DNA from: Arcicella rosea
GTDB lineage: Bacteria > Bacteroidota > Bacteroidia > Cytophagales > Spirosomataceae
DNA: 64,000 nt
Direction of reading: 5' to 3'
Assembly (NCBI RefSeq): GCF_014204325.1
Contig: NZ_JACHKT010000011.1
Coordinates: forward strand, 1-64,000
Under the pieces are notes generated by a model. The model did not search any database and had not been told where the DNA came from. It was given only the letters and a program-made list of their open reading frames with translations. Both the position numbers and the translations under genes were made by a program. Below are positions 8,222 to 17,187 of the stretch, piece by piece. How positions within the stretch are numbered: position 1 is the first letter of the stretch; each line of letters begins with the position of its first letter.

Positions 8222-8325
8222 GATTTCTGATTGTTGATTTCGGAATGCGGATTTACGAAAATCAGACAAACTGAAATTTACTAATATTAAAATCTGAAAT
8301 CCGCATTCCAAAATCCGAATTCATA
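8221..8325. repeat. GGAATGCGGATT-type inverted word repeat before tig
   Basis: GGAATGCGGATTT near 8240 and its exact reverse complement AAATCCGCATTCC near 8297 form an inverted pair with about 45 nt between arms. Further degenerate copies (AATCCGAATTC) run up to the trigger-factor start. It may fold in the tig leader. Confidence 0.5.
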
Positions 8326-8328
8326 AAG

Positions 8329-9651
8329 ATGAACATTTCTCTCGAAAAAAGTACCCCAGTTAACGCCCGTTTGGTCGTATCTATTTCTGAGGCTGATTAT
8401 AAGCCACAAGTCGATAAAAACCTTAAAGACTACCGTAAGCGTGCCAACATCAAAGGATTCCGTCCAGGAATGGTACCTATGCAAATGGTACAAAAAATGT
8501 TTGGTAAATCTATTTTAATCGACGAAATCAATTCTGTTTTAGGTAAAGCTGTTCCTAACTATATCAAAGAAAACAATTTGAGTTTAGTAGGTGACCCAAT
8601 GCCATTGAATGAATTTGAAAATCCAATTGATTGGGATACTCAAACTGAATTTAGCTTTTCTTATGATTTAGGTTTAGCTGGAGAATTCACAGTTGATTTC
8701 GAAAAAATTCCAACAATCAGTACTTATGAAATCGAAGCAACTGAAAAGGAAGTTGAAGAAACTATCGAGAATTTGAAACAAAATTCTGGAGAGCAAATTC
8801 ACCCAGATTCAGTTGAAGATGGTGATATGCTTTTTGGTGTTTTCACACAAGGAGAATGGACTGAAAAATCTGCGATTCCTTTCAAAGCTATCAAAGAAGA
8901 AGCCAAAGCTACTTTTATTGGAGCTACAATTGGTACAACAGTAACGTTTGATATTCAAGCTACTTTTGTTGATGAAAAATCAATTGAATTGGCTACAGGT
9001 AATAAAACTGGTTTAACTGGAGAAGTAACTTTCGCTATTGAAGATATTACTCGCAATGCTCCCGCTGAATTGAATCAAGCATTTTTTGATAAAGTTTTAG
9101 GTGAAGGTAAAGTAAGTTCTGAAGAAGAATTCCGTAAAGAAATTTTGGAAATCATCAAATCAAACTACAAACGTGAAGCTGAATATTTATTAAGAATTGA
9201 TGCTGAGAAAGCTTTATTAGAAAACGTTTCTATCGAATTGCCAGAAGAATTTTTACGTAAATGGTTAATCCAAGTAAACGAAGGAAAATTCACACCTGAG
9301 CAAATTGACGCTGATTTTGAAAACGTTAAGAAAGACATTCGTTTGAACTTAATTAAAAACGAAGTAGCTACGCAAAACGAAATCAAAGTTGAATATCCAG
9401 AAGTTCTTGAAAGAACGAAAGAAATGATTCGTGGTCAATTCGGAATGTATGCACCTGCAGATAACAGCATGGACGAAATGATTGAACGTATCGCTAACGG
9501 TTATTTAACTGATAAAAATAAGCAAGATAACTTCATGAAAATGTTCAATGAAGTATATGCCGCTAAAGTTTCTGAGGTAATTGTTTCTAAAGTAAAAACT
9601 GAAAGCAAAAACATCACTGTAGATGAGTTCAAACAAGTAGTTGGAGCGTAA
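8329..9651 (+). CDS. tig: Trigger factor
   Basis: Ribosome-bound chaperone, 440 aa, that shields nascent chains. The N-terminal ribosome-binding domain has the signature loop GFRPGMVP at residues 43-50 (the usual Lys is Met here). A divergent peptidyl-prolyl isomerase-like middle domain (about 150-245) and a helical C-terminal substrate cradle (250-440) follow. It heads the conserved tig-clpP-clpX neighbourhood, here with a small regulator gene inserted on the other strand. The ATG is supported by the family N-terminus (MNISLEKSTPVNARLVV). Confidence 0.95.
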   Translation: MNISLEKSTPVNARLVVSISEADYKPQVDKNLKDYRKRANIKGFRPGMVPMQMVQKMFGKSILIDEINSVLGKAVPNYIKENNLSLVGDPMPLNEFENPIDWDTQTEFSFSYDLGLAGEFTVDFEKIPTISTYEIEATEKEVEETIENLKQNSGEQIHPDSVEDGDMLFGVFTQGEWTEKSAIPFKAIKEEAKATFIGATIGTTVTFDIQATFVDEKSIELATGNKTGLTGEVTFAIEDITRNAPAELNQAFFDKVLGEGKVSSEEEFRKEILEIIKSNYKREAEYLLRIDAEKALLENVSIELPEEFLRKWLIQVNEGKFTPEQIDADFENVKKDIRLNLIKNEVATQNEIKVEYPEVLERTKEMIRGQFGMYAPADNSMDEMIERIANGYLTDKNKQDNFMKMFNEVYAAKVSEVIVSKVKTESKNITVDEFKQVVGA

Positions 9652-9711
9652 TCTATTCCAGAATTAGTGAATTGTGATTGAGTGATTTTTTTCACTAATA
9701 TCAATTCAACA

Positions 9712-9748
9712 AAAAAATCCCGCAAGGTCAACCTCTGCGGGATTTTTT
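9712..9748. terminator. Bidirectional terminator between tig and Xre gene
   Basis: Stem AAAAAATCCCGCA / TGCGGGATTTTTT, loop about 11 nt, with T tracts on both strands. It serves the convergent genes on each side. Confidence 0.8.
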
Positions 9749-9754
9749 GTTTTT

Positions 9755-9803
9755 ATCACATCTTAAACACTACATACTCATAAACTTTAAACTCATAAAC
9801 TAC
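9755..9803. repeat. AAACTCATAAACT word repeat
   Basis: Low-complexity run with repeated CTCATAAACT / TTAAACTCATAAAC words between tig and the Xre gene. It is the same family as 30534-30590, 31060-31097 and 51638-51785. Confidence 0.5.
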
Positions 9804-10183
9804 TAAAATCCTATTTTCTCTCGTTGTTGTTGGCTTTGAATAAGCCTGTAGGCTTCAACCAATACACGTTCTTCAAACTTACTTCGCCAGTAGTCAGATT
9901 CTTTCTTGAGTTTTTCTATTTCAAGCTTTAGTTGTTCTGTTTCACTTTCTGTATGAAGCATTATTTTCGGAGTAATTACTTCTTCTCCAAAAAGCTCCAA
10001 CACATTAATATCCAATAAATTGGCTATTTTCTGAGCTCTGTTGATAGTCAGTTCCGTTTTACTTCTTTCAATATCGCCAAAAGCGGTTGTTGAGATTTGT
10101 AAAAGCTCTGCCATGTTCTCCTGAGAGTATCCTTTTAGCAGACGAGCTTGTCGTATTTTTTCTCCAATTTTCATAATTATCAT
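9803..10183 (-). CDS. Xre-family helix-turn-helix regulator
   Basis: Small DNA-binding protein of 126 aa. Residues about 5-65 form an Xre/Cro-type HTH (KIGEKIRQARLLKGYSQENMA, then IERSKTELTINRAQKIANLL). The C-terminal half is a short coiled coil (about 78-110, ETEQLKLEIEKLKKESDYW), probably for dimerisation. The first ATG gives MIIMKIG; the ATG at codon 4 (10174) matches the usual family start slightly better. It stands alone between convergent tig and divergent clpP, so it may regulate clpP or an unlinked gene; there is no direct evidence for either. Confidence 0.85.
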   Translation of the reverse strand: MIIMKIGEKIRQARLLKGYSQENMAELLQISTTAFGDIERSKTELTINRAQKIANLLDINVLELFGEEVITPKIMLHTESETEQLKLEIEKLKKESDYWRSKFEERVLVEAYRLIQSQQQREKIGF

Positions 10184-10431
10184 CTTTTCTGATAAATTCT
10201 CTGTAAAACTGACAAGAATTATTTCATAGTTTTTGCATCTTTGCTGTCGAAGATTTTTTGAATAACACCAAAAATAATCTGATAAGTTTCAAATTTATTG
10301 CTAGAACTATTTGAGGTTTTTGAAAGTTATTAAGAAAGCATTCAGGTAATTTCCAGCTTACAGAATTGCTAAAATGGTTTATTTGATTTAATTTACCAAC
10401 CGACATATTTTCAATTTTATAAAATAACGTT

Positions 10432-11145
10432 ATGTTTCCAAAAGAATTAAGTTCAGAAGAATTCAGAAAATACGCCGTACACCACAGAGGTTTGAACGGT
10501 TTGGCAGTTGACCAGTACATGAATCAGGCAAATAATATCGGAGGTACTAGTCGTCCATTCATTGAAGATATGACTCAGTACATCATCGAAGAACGCCCAA
10601 TGCGTTTTGCACAGATTGATGTTTTTTCACGCTTAATCATGGATAGAATTATCTTCATGGGTGTTCCTGTGGATGATTATATGGCGAATATCATTGTTGC
10701 TCAGATGTTGTTTATGGAATCTACGGATGCTAAGAAAGACATCATGATGTACATCAACTCGCCGGGTGGTTCTGTGTATGCAGGTTTAGGTATTTATGAT
10801 ACAATGCACTACATCCGTCCAGACGTTTCTACGATTTGTACTTCGTTGGCGGCTTCAATGGGTGCAGTATTATTGGCTGGTGGTACAGCAGGTAAACGTT
10901 CTGCATTGCCACATGCACGTATTATGATTCACCAACCTTCAGGTGGAGCGCAAGGACAATCTCGTGATATTGAAATCACTGCTCGTGAAATCGTTAAAAT
11001 TCGTAAAGAATTATATGAAATCTTGGCTCATCACTCAGGAAAATCTTTTGAAGAAATCGAAAGAGATTCAGACCGTGATTACTGGATGCGTGCAGAAGAA
11101 GCAAAAGAATACGGTTTAATCGACGAAGTATTGACAAGAGTATAA
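10432..11145 (+). CDS. clpP: ATP-dependent Clp protease proteolytic subunit
   Basis: Serine protease subunit, 237 aa, forming the tetradecameric chamber fed by ClpX. Catalytic triad: Ser142 ([11 protein letters not shown]), His167 (MIHQPSG) and Asp216 (DRDYW). The oxyanion-associated segment INSPGGSV is at 108-115. The protein is about 30 residues longer at the N-terminus than E. coli ClpP, as is common in Bacteroidota, and that part may be a propeptide. clpX follows after a terminator-like hairpin, so the two may be transcribed partly separately. Confidence 0.97.
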   Translation: MFPKELSSEEFRKYAVHHRGLNGLAVDQYMNQANNIGGTSRPFIEDMTQYIIEERPMRFAQIDVFSRLIMDRIIFMGVPVDDYMANIIVAQMLFMESTDAKKDIMMYINSPGGSVYAGLGIYDTMHYIRPDVSTICTSLAASMGAVLLAGGTAGKRSALPHARIMIHQPSGGAQGQSRDIEITAREIVKIRKELYEILAHHSGKSFEEIERDSDRDYWMRAEEAKEYGLIDEVLTRV

Positions 11146-11182
11146 AATCTTGAACAAAGAAGTAACATTAAATTAGCGTATC

Positions 11183-11229
11183 ACAAAAAATGCTTATTAC
11201 TTCCAGAAAAGTAGTAAGCATTTTTTGTT
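11183..11229 (+). terminator. Intrinsic terminator after clpP
   Basis: Stem ACAAAAAATGCTTA.TACT / AGTA.TAAGCATTTTTTGT with one mismatch and a T tract, between clpP and clpX. Confidence 0.75.
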
Positions 11230-11286
11230 TTTAAATCAGTAATTTTACCACGGAAATAATGAAGGCACAATTTTGTGTGTAAAGAT

Positions 11287-12552
11287 ATGAGACAACAGCA
11301 AGCCCATTGCGTCCTTTGTGGACGAAAACAAAATGAAGTACCTTTATTAATGGAAGGTATGGATGGACACGTGTGTAACGAATGTGTAACGCAAGCTTAC
11401 CAAGTAGTTCAGCAAGAATTGAATCCTGAAAAGAATAAAAAAAGTAAGAATAGTAAAGCACCAGCACCAAAATTCAATTTGGTGAAACCCATTGAAATGA
11501 AAAAGTATATTGATCAATACGTGATTGGTCAGTTTGAAGCAAAAAAACATCTTTGTGTTGCCGTTTACAATCATTACAAACGTTTGATGCAACATGATAC
11601 CAAAACCATCCAAGACGATATTCAGATTGAAAAATCAAATATTATTATGGTTGGTGAAACTGGAACTGGAAAAACATACATGGCAAAAACCATTGCTAGA
11701 ATGTTAGAAGTACCTTTTTGTATTGCTGATGCAACCGTGATTACTGAAGCGGGTTATGTTGGTGAAGACGTAGAAAGTATTTTGACTCGTTTACTTCAAG
11801 CGGCAGACTATGATGTAGAAAAAGCAGAAATGGGTATCGTTTTTATTGATGAGATTGATAAAATTGCTCGTAAATCTGATAATCCATCTATTACTCGTGA
11901 TGTTTCTGGTGAAGGCGTTCAGCAAGCTTTATTGAAATTATTAGAAGGTGCCGTAGTGAACTGTCCTCCTCAAGGTGGAAGAAAACACCCAGACCAAAAA
12001 ATGATTGCCGTAAATACTGAAAATATTCTCTTTATTTGTGGTGGTGCTTTCGACGGAATCAAACGTCATATTTCAAAACGTTTAAATACTCGTCCAATTG
12101 GTTTTAGTTCAGATGATACTTTCTTGGATATGTTTGAGGAAGAAAATGTAATGAAATTCGTTACTTCTCAAGATTTAAAATCATTTGGTTTAATTCCTGA
12201 ATTGTTAGGTCGTTTGCCAGTAGTTACTTACTTAGACCCACTCGACCACGAAACATTACTTTCGATTCTAACAGAACCTAAAAATGCTATTACTAAACAA
12301 TACCATAAATTATTCAAAATGGAAGGTATTGATTTAGAATTTGAAAAACCAGCATTAGAATACATCGTTAGTCAAGCGATGGAATATAAATTAGGTGCAA
12401 GAGGTTTACGTTCAATCTGTGAATCAATCATTACTGATGCCATGTTTGAACTTCCTTCACAAACAGAAATCAAAGAATTTAAAATTTCACTTGAGTATGC
12501 TCGTCAAAAATTTGAACGAACAGTTTTTCATCAAATGAAAAAAGCAGCTTAA
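11287..12552 (+). CDS. clpX: ATP-dependent Clp protease ATP-binding subunit ClpX
   Basis: AAA+ unfoldase that recognises substrates and feeds ClpP. The product is 421 aa from the ATG at 11287; an in-frame GTG at 11275 would add four residues and is less likely. The N-terminal zinc-binding domain has C8-X2-C11 and C30-X2-C33. Walker A GETGTGKT lies at about 123-130, the pore loop GYVG at about 157-160, Walker B VFIDEID at about 185-191, and sensor 2 GARGLR near 371. The neighbours tig and clpP are the classical context. A perfect hairpin terminator follows. Confidence 0.97.
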   Translation: MRQQQAHCVLCGRKQNEVPLLMEGMDGHVCNECVTQAYQVVQQELNPEKNKKSKNSKAPAPKFNLVKPIEMKKYIDQYVIGQFEAKKHLCVAVYNHYKRLMQHDTKTIQDDIQIEKSNIIMVGETGTGKTYMAKTIARMLEVPFCIADATVITEAGYVGEDVESILTRLLQAADYDVEKAEMGIVFIDEIDKIARKSDNPSITRDVSGEGVQQALLKLLEGAVVNCPPQGGRKHPDQKMIAVNTENILFICGGAFDGIKRHISKRLNTRPIGFSSDDTFLDMFEEENVMKFVTSQDLKSFGLIPELLGRLPVVTYLDPLDHETLLSILTEPKNAITKQYHKLFKMEGIDLEFEKPALEYIVSQAMEYKLGARGLRSICESIITDAMFELPSQTEIKEFKISLEYARQKFERTVFHQMKKAA

Positions 12553-12564
12553 ATAACTACTCCC

Positions 12565-12600
12565 AGAAAAAGCCCAAAATGATGATTTGGGCTTTTTCTT
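12565..12600 (+). terminator. Intrinsic terminator after clpX
   Basis: Perfect 14-bp stem AGAAAAAGCCCAAA (12565-12578) / TTTGGGCTTTTTCT (12586-12599), loop 7 nt. Confidence 0.85.
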
Positions 12601-12651
12601 TAGCAATTAATTTATTCTTCCAGCGTTTCTTAACAAAAAAAACCTAGTATT

Positions 12652-13200
12652 ATGCAAACAATTAGACTAACTTTTGCCAGCATCATTGCTGTATTTGTAG
12701 CTGTTTCTTGTACTTCACAGAAGGCTGTAATTTCCCAAAATCAAGCTGAAAAAGCTACCATTGAAATCGCTAAAATTGAACCTCAAAGCAATACTTCAAT
12801 GATTGAGGCGGCACCCAAAAAACAAAGCCCAGCCATGTATGCTTCTACTGCTGAAGTAATACAAATTGACGAAGCTAATCAAGAAACTATCAACGAAGTA
12901 AAAAAAGAAAAAATCAATGCAATTTTAGAGAAAGTCATTGCCCAAAAAAGCGAGAACAAAACAGTAACCACGCACAAAGCTAATTTTGTAGAGAAACTAA
13001 TTATCAAAAAATTAGAAAAGAAAATGAAAAAATCAGCACAACCTGTTGATTTTCATAGCTGGAATCCGTTCTTGAAACTTGGGGTAATACTTTTAGGAAT
13101 TGGTATCATCTTAGCCATTGTTGGCTTAGGAACAGTCGGTGGACTTGCTGCCTTCATTGGTATCTTATTTACTATTTTAGGAATTTTACAGGAAGTATAA
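12652..13200 (+). CDS. Uncharacterised lipoprotein with hydrophobic C-terminus
   Basis: Protein of 182 aa not recognised as a named family. An N-terminal lipoprotein signal ends at Cys20 (VAVSC). A polar, Gln/Glu/Lys-rich middle region follows (about 25-130). The C-terminus (about 140-180) holds one long or two short glycine-rich hydrophobic segments (LGVILLGIGIILAIVGLGTV, then GGLAAFIGILFTILGIL). That arrangement of lipobox, linker and membrane hairpin occurs in many Bacteroidota small envelope proteins. It lies upstream of three more membrane or coiled-coil genes in the same direction, but spacing does not prove an operon. Confidence 0.7.
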   Translation: MQTIRLTFASIIAVFVAVSCTSQKAVISQNQAEKATIEIAKIEPQSNTSMIEAAPKKQSPAMYASTAEVIQIDEANQETINEVKKEKINAILEKVIAQKSENKTVTTHKANFVEKLIIKKLEKKMKKSAQPVDFHSWNPFLKLGVILLGIGIILAIVGLGTVGGLAAFIGILFTILGILQEV

Positions 13201-13294
13201 TCTTCTTAAATCTGCCATTCCTCATAATTTCTTTGTCGGATAAAGTTTTTTTTACCAAATTCGGTCTTTCTTGAAACTATTTATTCACGACCTT

Positions 13295-14371
13295 ATGTCT
13301 TTTTTCGACAAGTTGAAATATGTTTTCCGTGGCAACACTCCTACCATCGAAAATACAAATATAGCGATACCAATCGCAGAAGAAGTATCTTCAAATGAAA
13401 CGTTGGTGACAGTTACTCAACCTGCACCAACGTTTTTACATCCTATCAGTGACCAACCCGATTGGCTAATCAACGAAGATATTCTTCGAGACGAAGGCGT
13501 TATTTTCGGACTTTCGGGTTCTAATCCTGAAGAAAAGGTTTCTATTATTCGTCATTACTTCTCGCAACAAACTGCCGAAACCGATAAAGTGATTGCTCAA
13601 CACCAAGAAGAAATTGGTGAGCTAAATTATTGGATTAATGAAAAAGAAAGCTTGGTAAAGGAAATTGAACTACAAATTCAAACGCTTAAAAACCAAGAAT
13701 TCACAGAGCAACATCATTTATTAAGAACCGTTGTCGGCTTAACGCTTGCTACTGGCATTGCGGTTGGCAATTATTATCTTATCCGAGAATCTTTACAAGG
13801 ACAATTTCAAGAAAGTACTTTTATTGCCCTCGGTGTGTTTTTAGCTGGGATGTTCAACCTTTTTGGTAGAATTTCTTTCTTGCACGACGAAAGCAAAGAA
13901 AGTACTTGGAAAAGATTATTGGAAGAAGTAGGTATGCCTTTGGCGGCTTCATTCTTTGTTTTTGCACAAATCTACGCTTCAAAACCTCCTCTTCAAGCTT
14001 GGGCTTTATTCGCTTTTATCTTCTTTTTATTTATGTTTTCAGGGAAATTATTCTTAGGAAATCTTACGATTTTCAAAGATGATTTTAGCATTTTCCAAAA
14101 GCGAAACCAATTGTATAAAGACAAAATCAAGAAAGTAGCAGAATGGGAAGCAGATATTGAAAAACATAAAGCTGAAATCGAAAAGTATCGTCAGAAAAAG
14201 CAAGATATTTTACCAGAACTCACCAGATTAAGTACTATCAATCTAAAGCTAAAAGCCCAAAGAGATATGCTGATTAAAGTATTTGAAAGTGAATATCATT
14301 TGGCACAGAACTATCGAAACAAATTGAATAACAATCAAGTGAAAACAATTTTAGGAGAAGAAGAATTGTAG
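13295..14371 (+). CDS. Uncharacterised coiled-coil membrane protein
   Basis: Protein of 358 aa from the ATG at 13295; the longer frame starts at a TTG at 13271 and adds nothing family-like. Residues about 100-145 are a coiled coil. About four hydrophobic segments follow between about 148 and 260 (VVGLTLATGIAVGNYYLI, FIALGVFLAGMFNLFG, PLAASFFVFAQIYA, ALFAFIFFLFMFSGKLFLG). A second coiled coil runs from about 270 to the end. I know no function for it. Its layout (coil, membrane block, coil) mirrors that of the gene at 15016-16416, suggesting a shared membrane assembly; that is an inference from architecture only. Confidence 0.7.
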   Translation: MSFFDKLKYVFRGNTPTIENTNIAIPIAEEVSSNETLVTVTQPAPTFLHPISDQPDWLINEDILRDEGVIFGLSGSNPEEKVSIIRHYFSQQTAETDKVIAQHQEEIGELNYWINEKESLVKEIELQIQTLKNQEFTEQHHLLRTVVGLTLATGIAVGNYYLIRESLQGQFQESTFIALGVFLAGMFNLFGRISFLHDESKESTWKRLLEEVGMPLAASFFVFAQIYASKPPLQAWALFAFIFFLFMFSGKLFLGNLTIFKDDFSIFQKRNQLYKDKIKKVAEWEADIEKHKAEIEKYRQKKQDILPELTRLSTINLKLKAQRDMLIKVFESEYHLAQNYRNKLNNNQVKTILGEEEL

Positions 14372-14372
14372 T

Positions 14373-14408
14373 AGGAGTTGTGAATGGCGAGTGAAGAATG
14401 GTGAGTTA
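14373..14408. repeat. GTGAATGGTGAGT word repeat
   Basis: Short low-complexity run (GAGTTGTGAATGGCGAGTGA region) right after the stop codon. It is the reverse-complement orientation of the CACTAACTCACAA family. Confidence 0.45.
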
Positions 14409-14460
14409 AAATACTGAACTCAAAAGTGACAATTTAAGTACAAAAAAGCTATTTTATTGA

Positions 14461-14973
14461 ATGAATGATTTTTCATGTATAATAATTGGGGGTTTTACAG
14501 AAAAGTATAAGCGTAATAGAAATTATCAATATATTTTGATAGCATTAACATTGCTCTTATTTATACTTTCATGGTTCTTAGACAATTACGGTTATCCCGA
14601 AATATTAATAACCATTGCTATTAGCTGTCTATTTTTAGTCTTACTAATAAGTAGCATGCTTGACACAAACGATATCAGAAGTTACGTACAAAAAGGGGAA
14701 ATTATTTTTGAAGAAGATTATATTGTAGCGGCAGGAATTAAGTATTCTATCTTAAATACAAAAAAAATAATTGTTGATATTTGGGATTACACTCAAAGTC
14801 GTGGGCGAGGGTTAAATAGTACCAATTTATATAATAGAATAACACTCATTCCATTGGAGGGACATGAACTTGAATGTCAATTCCATATAGAAAACAAAAG
14901 CAAATTTTCTAAAATATTTGATAGACTTCATACCTATCAAAAAAATGGAATGAAGGTCTTTATCATGACTTAA
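14461..14973 (+). CDS. Uncharacterised two-TM protein
   Basis: Protein of 170 aa with two adjacent membrane segments (about 25-42 and 48-65; YILIALTLLLFILSWFL and EILITIAISCLFLVLLISS). The C-terminal soluble domain (about 75-170) looks like a PH-like beta-rich fold (GEIIFEEDYIVAAGIKYSIL, then KKIIVDIWDY, ITLIPLEGHELECQFHI). No family is recognised. It sits between two larger coiled-coil membrane proteins on the same strand. Confidence 0.65.
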   Translation: MNDFSCIIIGGFTEKYKRNRNYQYILIALTLLLFILSWFLDNYGYPEILITIAISCLFLVLLISSMLDTNDIRSYVQKGEIIFEEDYIVAAGIKYSILNTKKIIVDIWDYTQSRGRGLNSTNLYNRITLIPLEGHELECQFHIENKSKFSKIFDRLHTYQKNGMKVFIMT

Positions 14974-15015
14974 ACATAGACAACTTATAGTTAGTAAAAG
15001 CCATAACGTACTACA

Positions 15016-16416
15016 ATGAACAACGAAAACAAAGAACAAACACATACCGAAAATTACGATTTTCAACATGGCTATCATGGTGGTTTGGAATCGGTGGATA
15101 GAAATACTTATGAAGGTTATCTTTCTTCTCAGGTAAATTTCGAATGGCTTTCTCGTCAACTGAATGAGAAAAAGCAAGAACTAAGCGATTTAGAAAAAGT
15201 AATCGAACATATTAAGGCTCGCTCTAAAGAAGCTTTTGATGCACTACAAGCAAGAATTTTGAATGTAAATTTAGCTGGTAAAAATAGAGACCGTCTTGAA
15301 AATCAGTTAAACGAAAATCAAGAAGCGGCTAATACTTTACTCGAAAAAAGAAAAGCTGTTGCGCATAAATACTCTTTGTTTGCAGGGATTATTTACTTCT
15401 TGGCTGGGGTATCTTTTGTAGCGGGCGATTTAATTATCTCGCACGAAATCGTTGCTTATGCCCTTAACATTCGTAATAATTTTGAAGCTTGGTCTTTTGC
15501 AGTTGGCTTGGCAATGCTTTCTATTTTATTAAAACCTGCTTACGAACGTTTGATTGAATCGCCTTATAACGATGCAAACTCGCAACACTCTAAGAAAGTA
15601 TATGTTTGGTTTAAAAGTATTACGGTAGTTTTTGCCGTAGCAACGCTCTTTATTTTAGGTTGGTTTAGGTACGAAGCCTACAAGACTGATAAAATGAAAG
15701 AGGGCGTAAACAAATCTATCAAACAATTACAAAACCAAAGCTTCGACCCGTTGAACCCGACGGCTCCCCTACCCGCTAATATTACTCGACAAATTGATGA
15801 AAAACTAAAGACTTTCGACCAACTGAATGAGAAATTGGTGAATAGTCCTTGGGCATTGACATCGTTTGTGTTGTCGGGTATTTTATTTGCTTTGGCTGGT
15901 GCTATTTGTTTGGGAATTGCATTTCCTGTTTTACAATGTTATTGGTCGAAATGGTTGCAGATTGACCCACGTTTGAAACGTTTAAAGAAAGAGAAACTAC
16001 AATTGGTGACGCAATTACAAGAAGTTGAAAAAGACTTGGCAGAACAAATTGTTCAAAAGAATATCTTTGAAAACGATTTACAATTATTACCAAGCTTTGA
16101 ATCTTTGGAAATTCAGAAGAAAAACCTTTTGGAGGAAATCAAAGAGATTGAACGTGAAACTCGTTTGGCAGAAACAGACTCAAGAATTGGTGCTTACAAC
16201 GATGGTTTCGGTAAAGGTTCGATGGTGAGAGAGGTGATTAATAGCGATGAAGTAAATCAATTTGTAAGAGACATCTATTTCGACACGGCTACGCTGGCAA
16301 GTAAAGCAAAGGCTTCTTCGGCTGGTGGCGACAAAGCGATTTTCTCTAAACGTCCAAACCTTCGTCCACATCAACAATTACGCAAATTGATTTCTGAGGA
16401 TTTTCAAGAAGAGTAG
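15016..16416 (+). CDS. Uncharacterised coiled-coil membrane protein
   Basis: Protein of 466 aa, family unknown. Residues about 45-120 form a coiled coil (QLNEKKQELSDLEKVIEHIK and onward). Hydrophobic segments lie at about 125-145, 160-178, 205-222 and 285-310. A second coiled coil runs from about 325 to 395, and the C-terminus is short and basic. It matches the coil, membrane, coil pattern of the gene at 13295. It is separated from the next gene by a 250-bp low-complexity repeat region. No enzymatic motif is seen, so a structural or scaffold role is the simplest inference. Confidence 0.7.
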   Translation: MNNENKEQTHTENYDFQHGYHGGLESVDRNTYEGYLSSQVNFEWLSRQLNEKKQELSDLEKVIEHIKARSKEAFDALQARILNVNLAGKNRDRLENQLNENQEAANTLLEKRKAVAHKYSLFAGIIYFLAGVSFVAGDLIISHEIVAYALNIRNNFEAWSFAVGLAMLSILLKPAYERLIESPYNDANSQHSKKVYVWFKSITVVFAVATLFILGWFRYEAYKTDKMKEGVNKSIKQLQNQSFDPLNPTAPLPANITRQIDEKLKTFDQLNEKLVNSPWALTSFVLSGILFALAGAICLGIAFPVLQCYWSKWLQIDPRLKRLKKEKLQLVTQLQEVEKDLAEQIVQKNIFENDLQLLPSFESLEIQKKNLLEEIKEIERETRLAETDSRIGAYNDGFGKGSMVREVINSDEVNQFVRDIYFDTATLASKAKASSAGGDKAIFSKRPNLRPHQQLRKLISEDFQEE

Positions 16417-16420
16417 CTTT

Positions 16421-16545
16421 CTAATTTGAAAATTTGATGATTTGAAGATTTGAAAATGGAAGGACTTTTTAATTTGAAAATTTGAAGATTTGAAAATGAA
16501 ATGGCTTGGTGATTTGAAGATTTGAGAATTTGAAGATTTGAAAAT
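16421..16545. repeat. ATTTGAAN 8-bp period repeat
   Basis: Degenerate tandem run of the 8-mer ATTTGAA followed by A, G or T (ATTTGAAA ATTTGATG ATTTGAAG ATTTGAAA and further clusters), in three bursts separated by unique spacers. It begins a few bases after a stop codon and is non-coding. Confidence 0.75.
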
Positions 16546-16574
16546 ATTACTAAAAATGGATTGAATTCAAAAAT

Positions 16575-16672
16575 CACAATTAATTAAATCACTCAATCAC
16601 TTACTCACAATTCATTAAATCACTAACTCACAACTCACTAAATCACTAACTCACAATTCACTAACTCACTCA
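16575..16672. repeat. TCACTAACTCACAA word repeat
   Basis: About 98 bp of repeated words CACTAACT, CACAATTC and ACTAAATC with a period near 8, running right up to the ATG of the acetyltransferase at 16673. It is the longest copy of this family in the window. Confidence 0.75.
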
Positions 16673-17092
16673 ATGACCATAAAGATAGCCCACACTGAAG
16701 CAGAGGTTCGCAAATGTTGGTATGTAATTAGTTTACTTCGTCCACATCTTACGGAAGATGTTTTTGTAGAAACAGCTGTCCAAATGTTTAGTGAGGGTTA
16801 TCAATTAGCTTATATTGAAAAAGATGATGAAGTAGTTTCTGCCATTGGTTTCAGGTATTTGCAGATGCTTTATAATGGTAAACAAATTTATATCGACGAC
16901 CTCACTACTTCTGATAAAGTAAGAGGCGAAGGCTATGGAACTGCTTTGTTAGACTATGTAATAGATTTAGCCAAAGCCAACAACTACGATTGTGTCACCC
17001 TAGATTCTGGACCAACCCGCCATACGGCACATCGTTTATACCTCAACAAAGGCTTTCAGATTAGTAGCCATCATTTTGTGAAGAAGTTGTAA
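16673..17092 (+). CDS. GNAT family N-acetyltransferase
   Basis: Acetyl-CoA-dependent acetyltransferase of 139 aa; substrate unknown. Motif A is seen as IDDLTTSDKVRGEGYGTALL (about 77-96), containing the Q/RxxGxG/A-type pyrophosphate-binding loop RGEGYG. The C-terminal strand and helix ARHTAHRLYLNKGF-like segment (about 118-131, TRHTAHRLYLNKGFQ) is the usual motif B. The start codon sits directly after the word-repeat run, so the 5' leader is made of repeat. Confidence 0.85.
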   Translation: MTIKIAHTEAEVRKCWYVISLLRPHLTEDVFVETAVQMFSEGYQLAYIEKDDEVVSAIGFRYLQMLYNGKQIYIDDLTTSDKVRGEGYGTALLDYVIDLAKANNYDCVTLDSGPTRHTAHRLYLNKGFQISSHHFVKKL

Positions 17093-17187
17093 AATAGTTA
17101 TAAATCGGCATTTTATACTCTTCAATCCTTCTTTCTTGTCAGGAATAACTAAATTTGTCTATATTTATTAGTACAACCAGTTCGACA

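Noticed and set aside
7982-8311. Minus-strand 109-codon frame with GRRDSNPHASRRQI-type sequence
   Set aside because: It is the reverse of tRNA-Leu at 8095-8176, a well-known false translation product.
10224-10520. Minus-strand 98-codon frame overlapping the clpP start
   Set aside because: It overlaps the clpP coding region and promoter area and has no family features.
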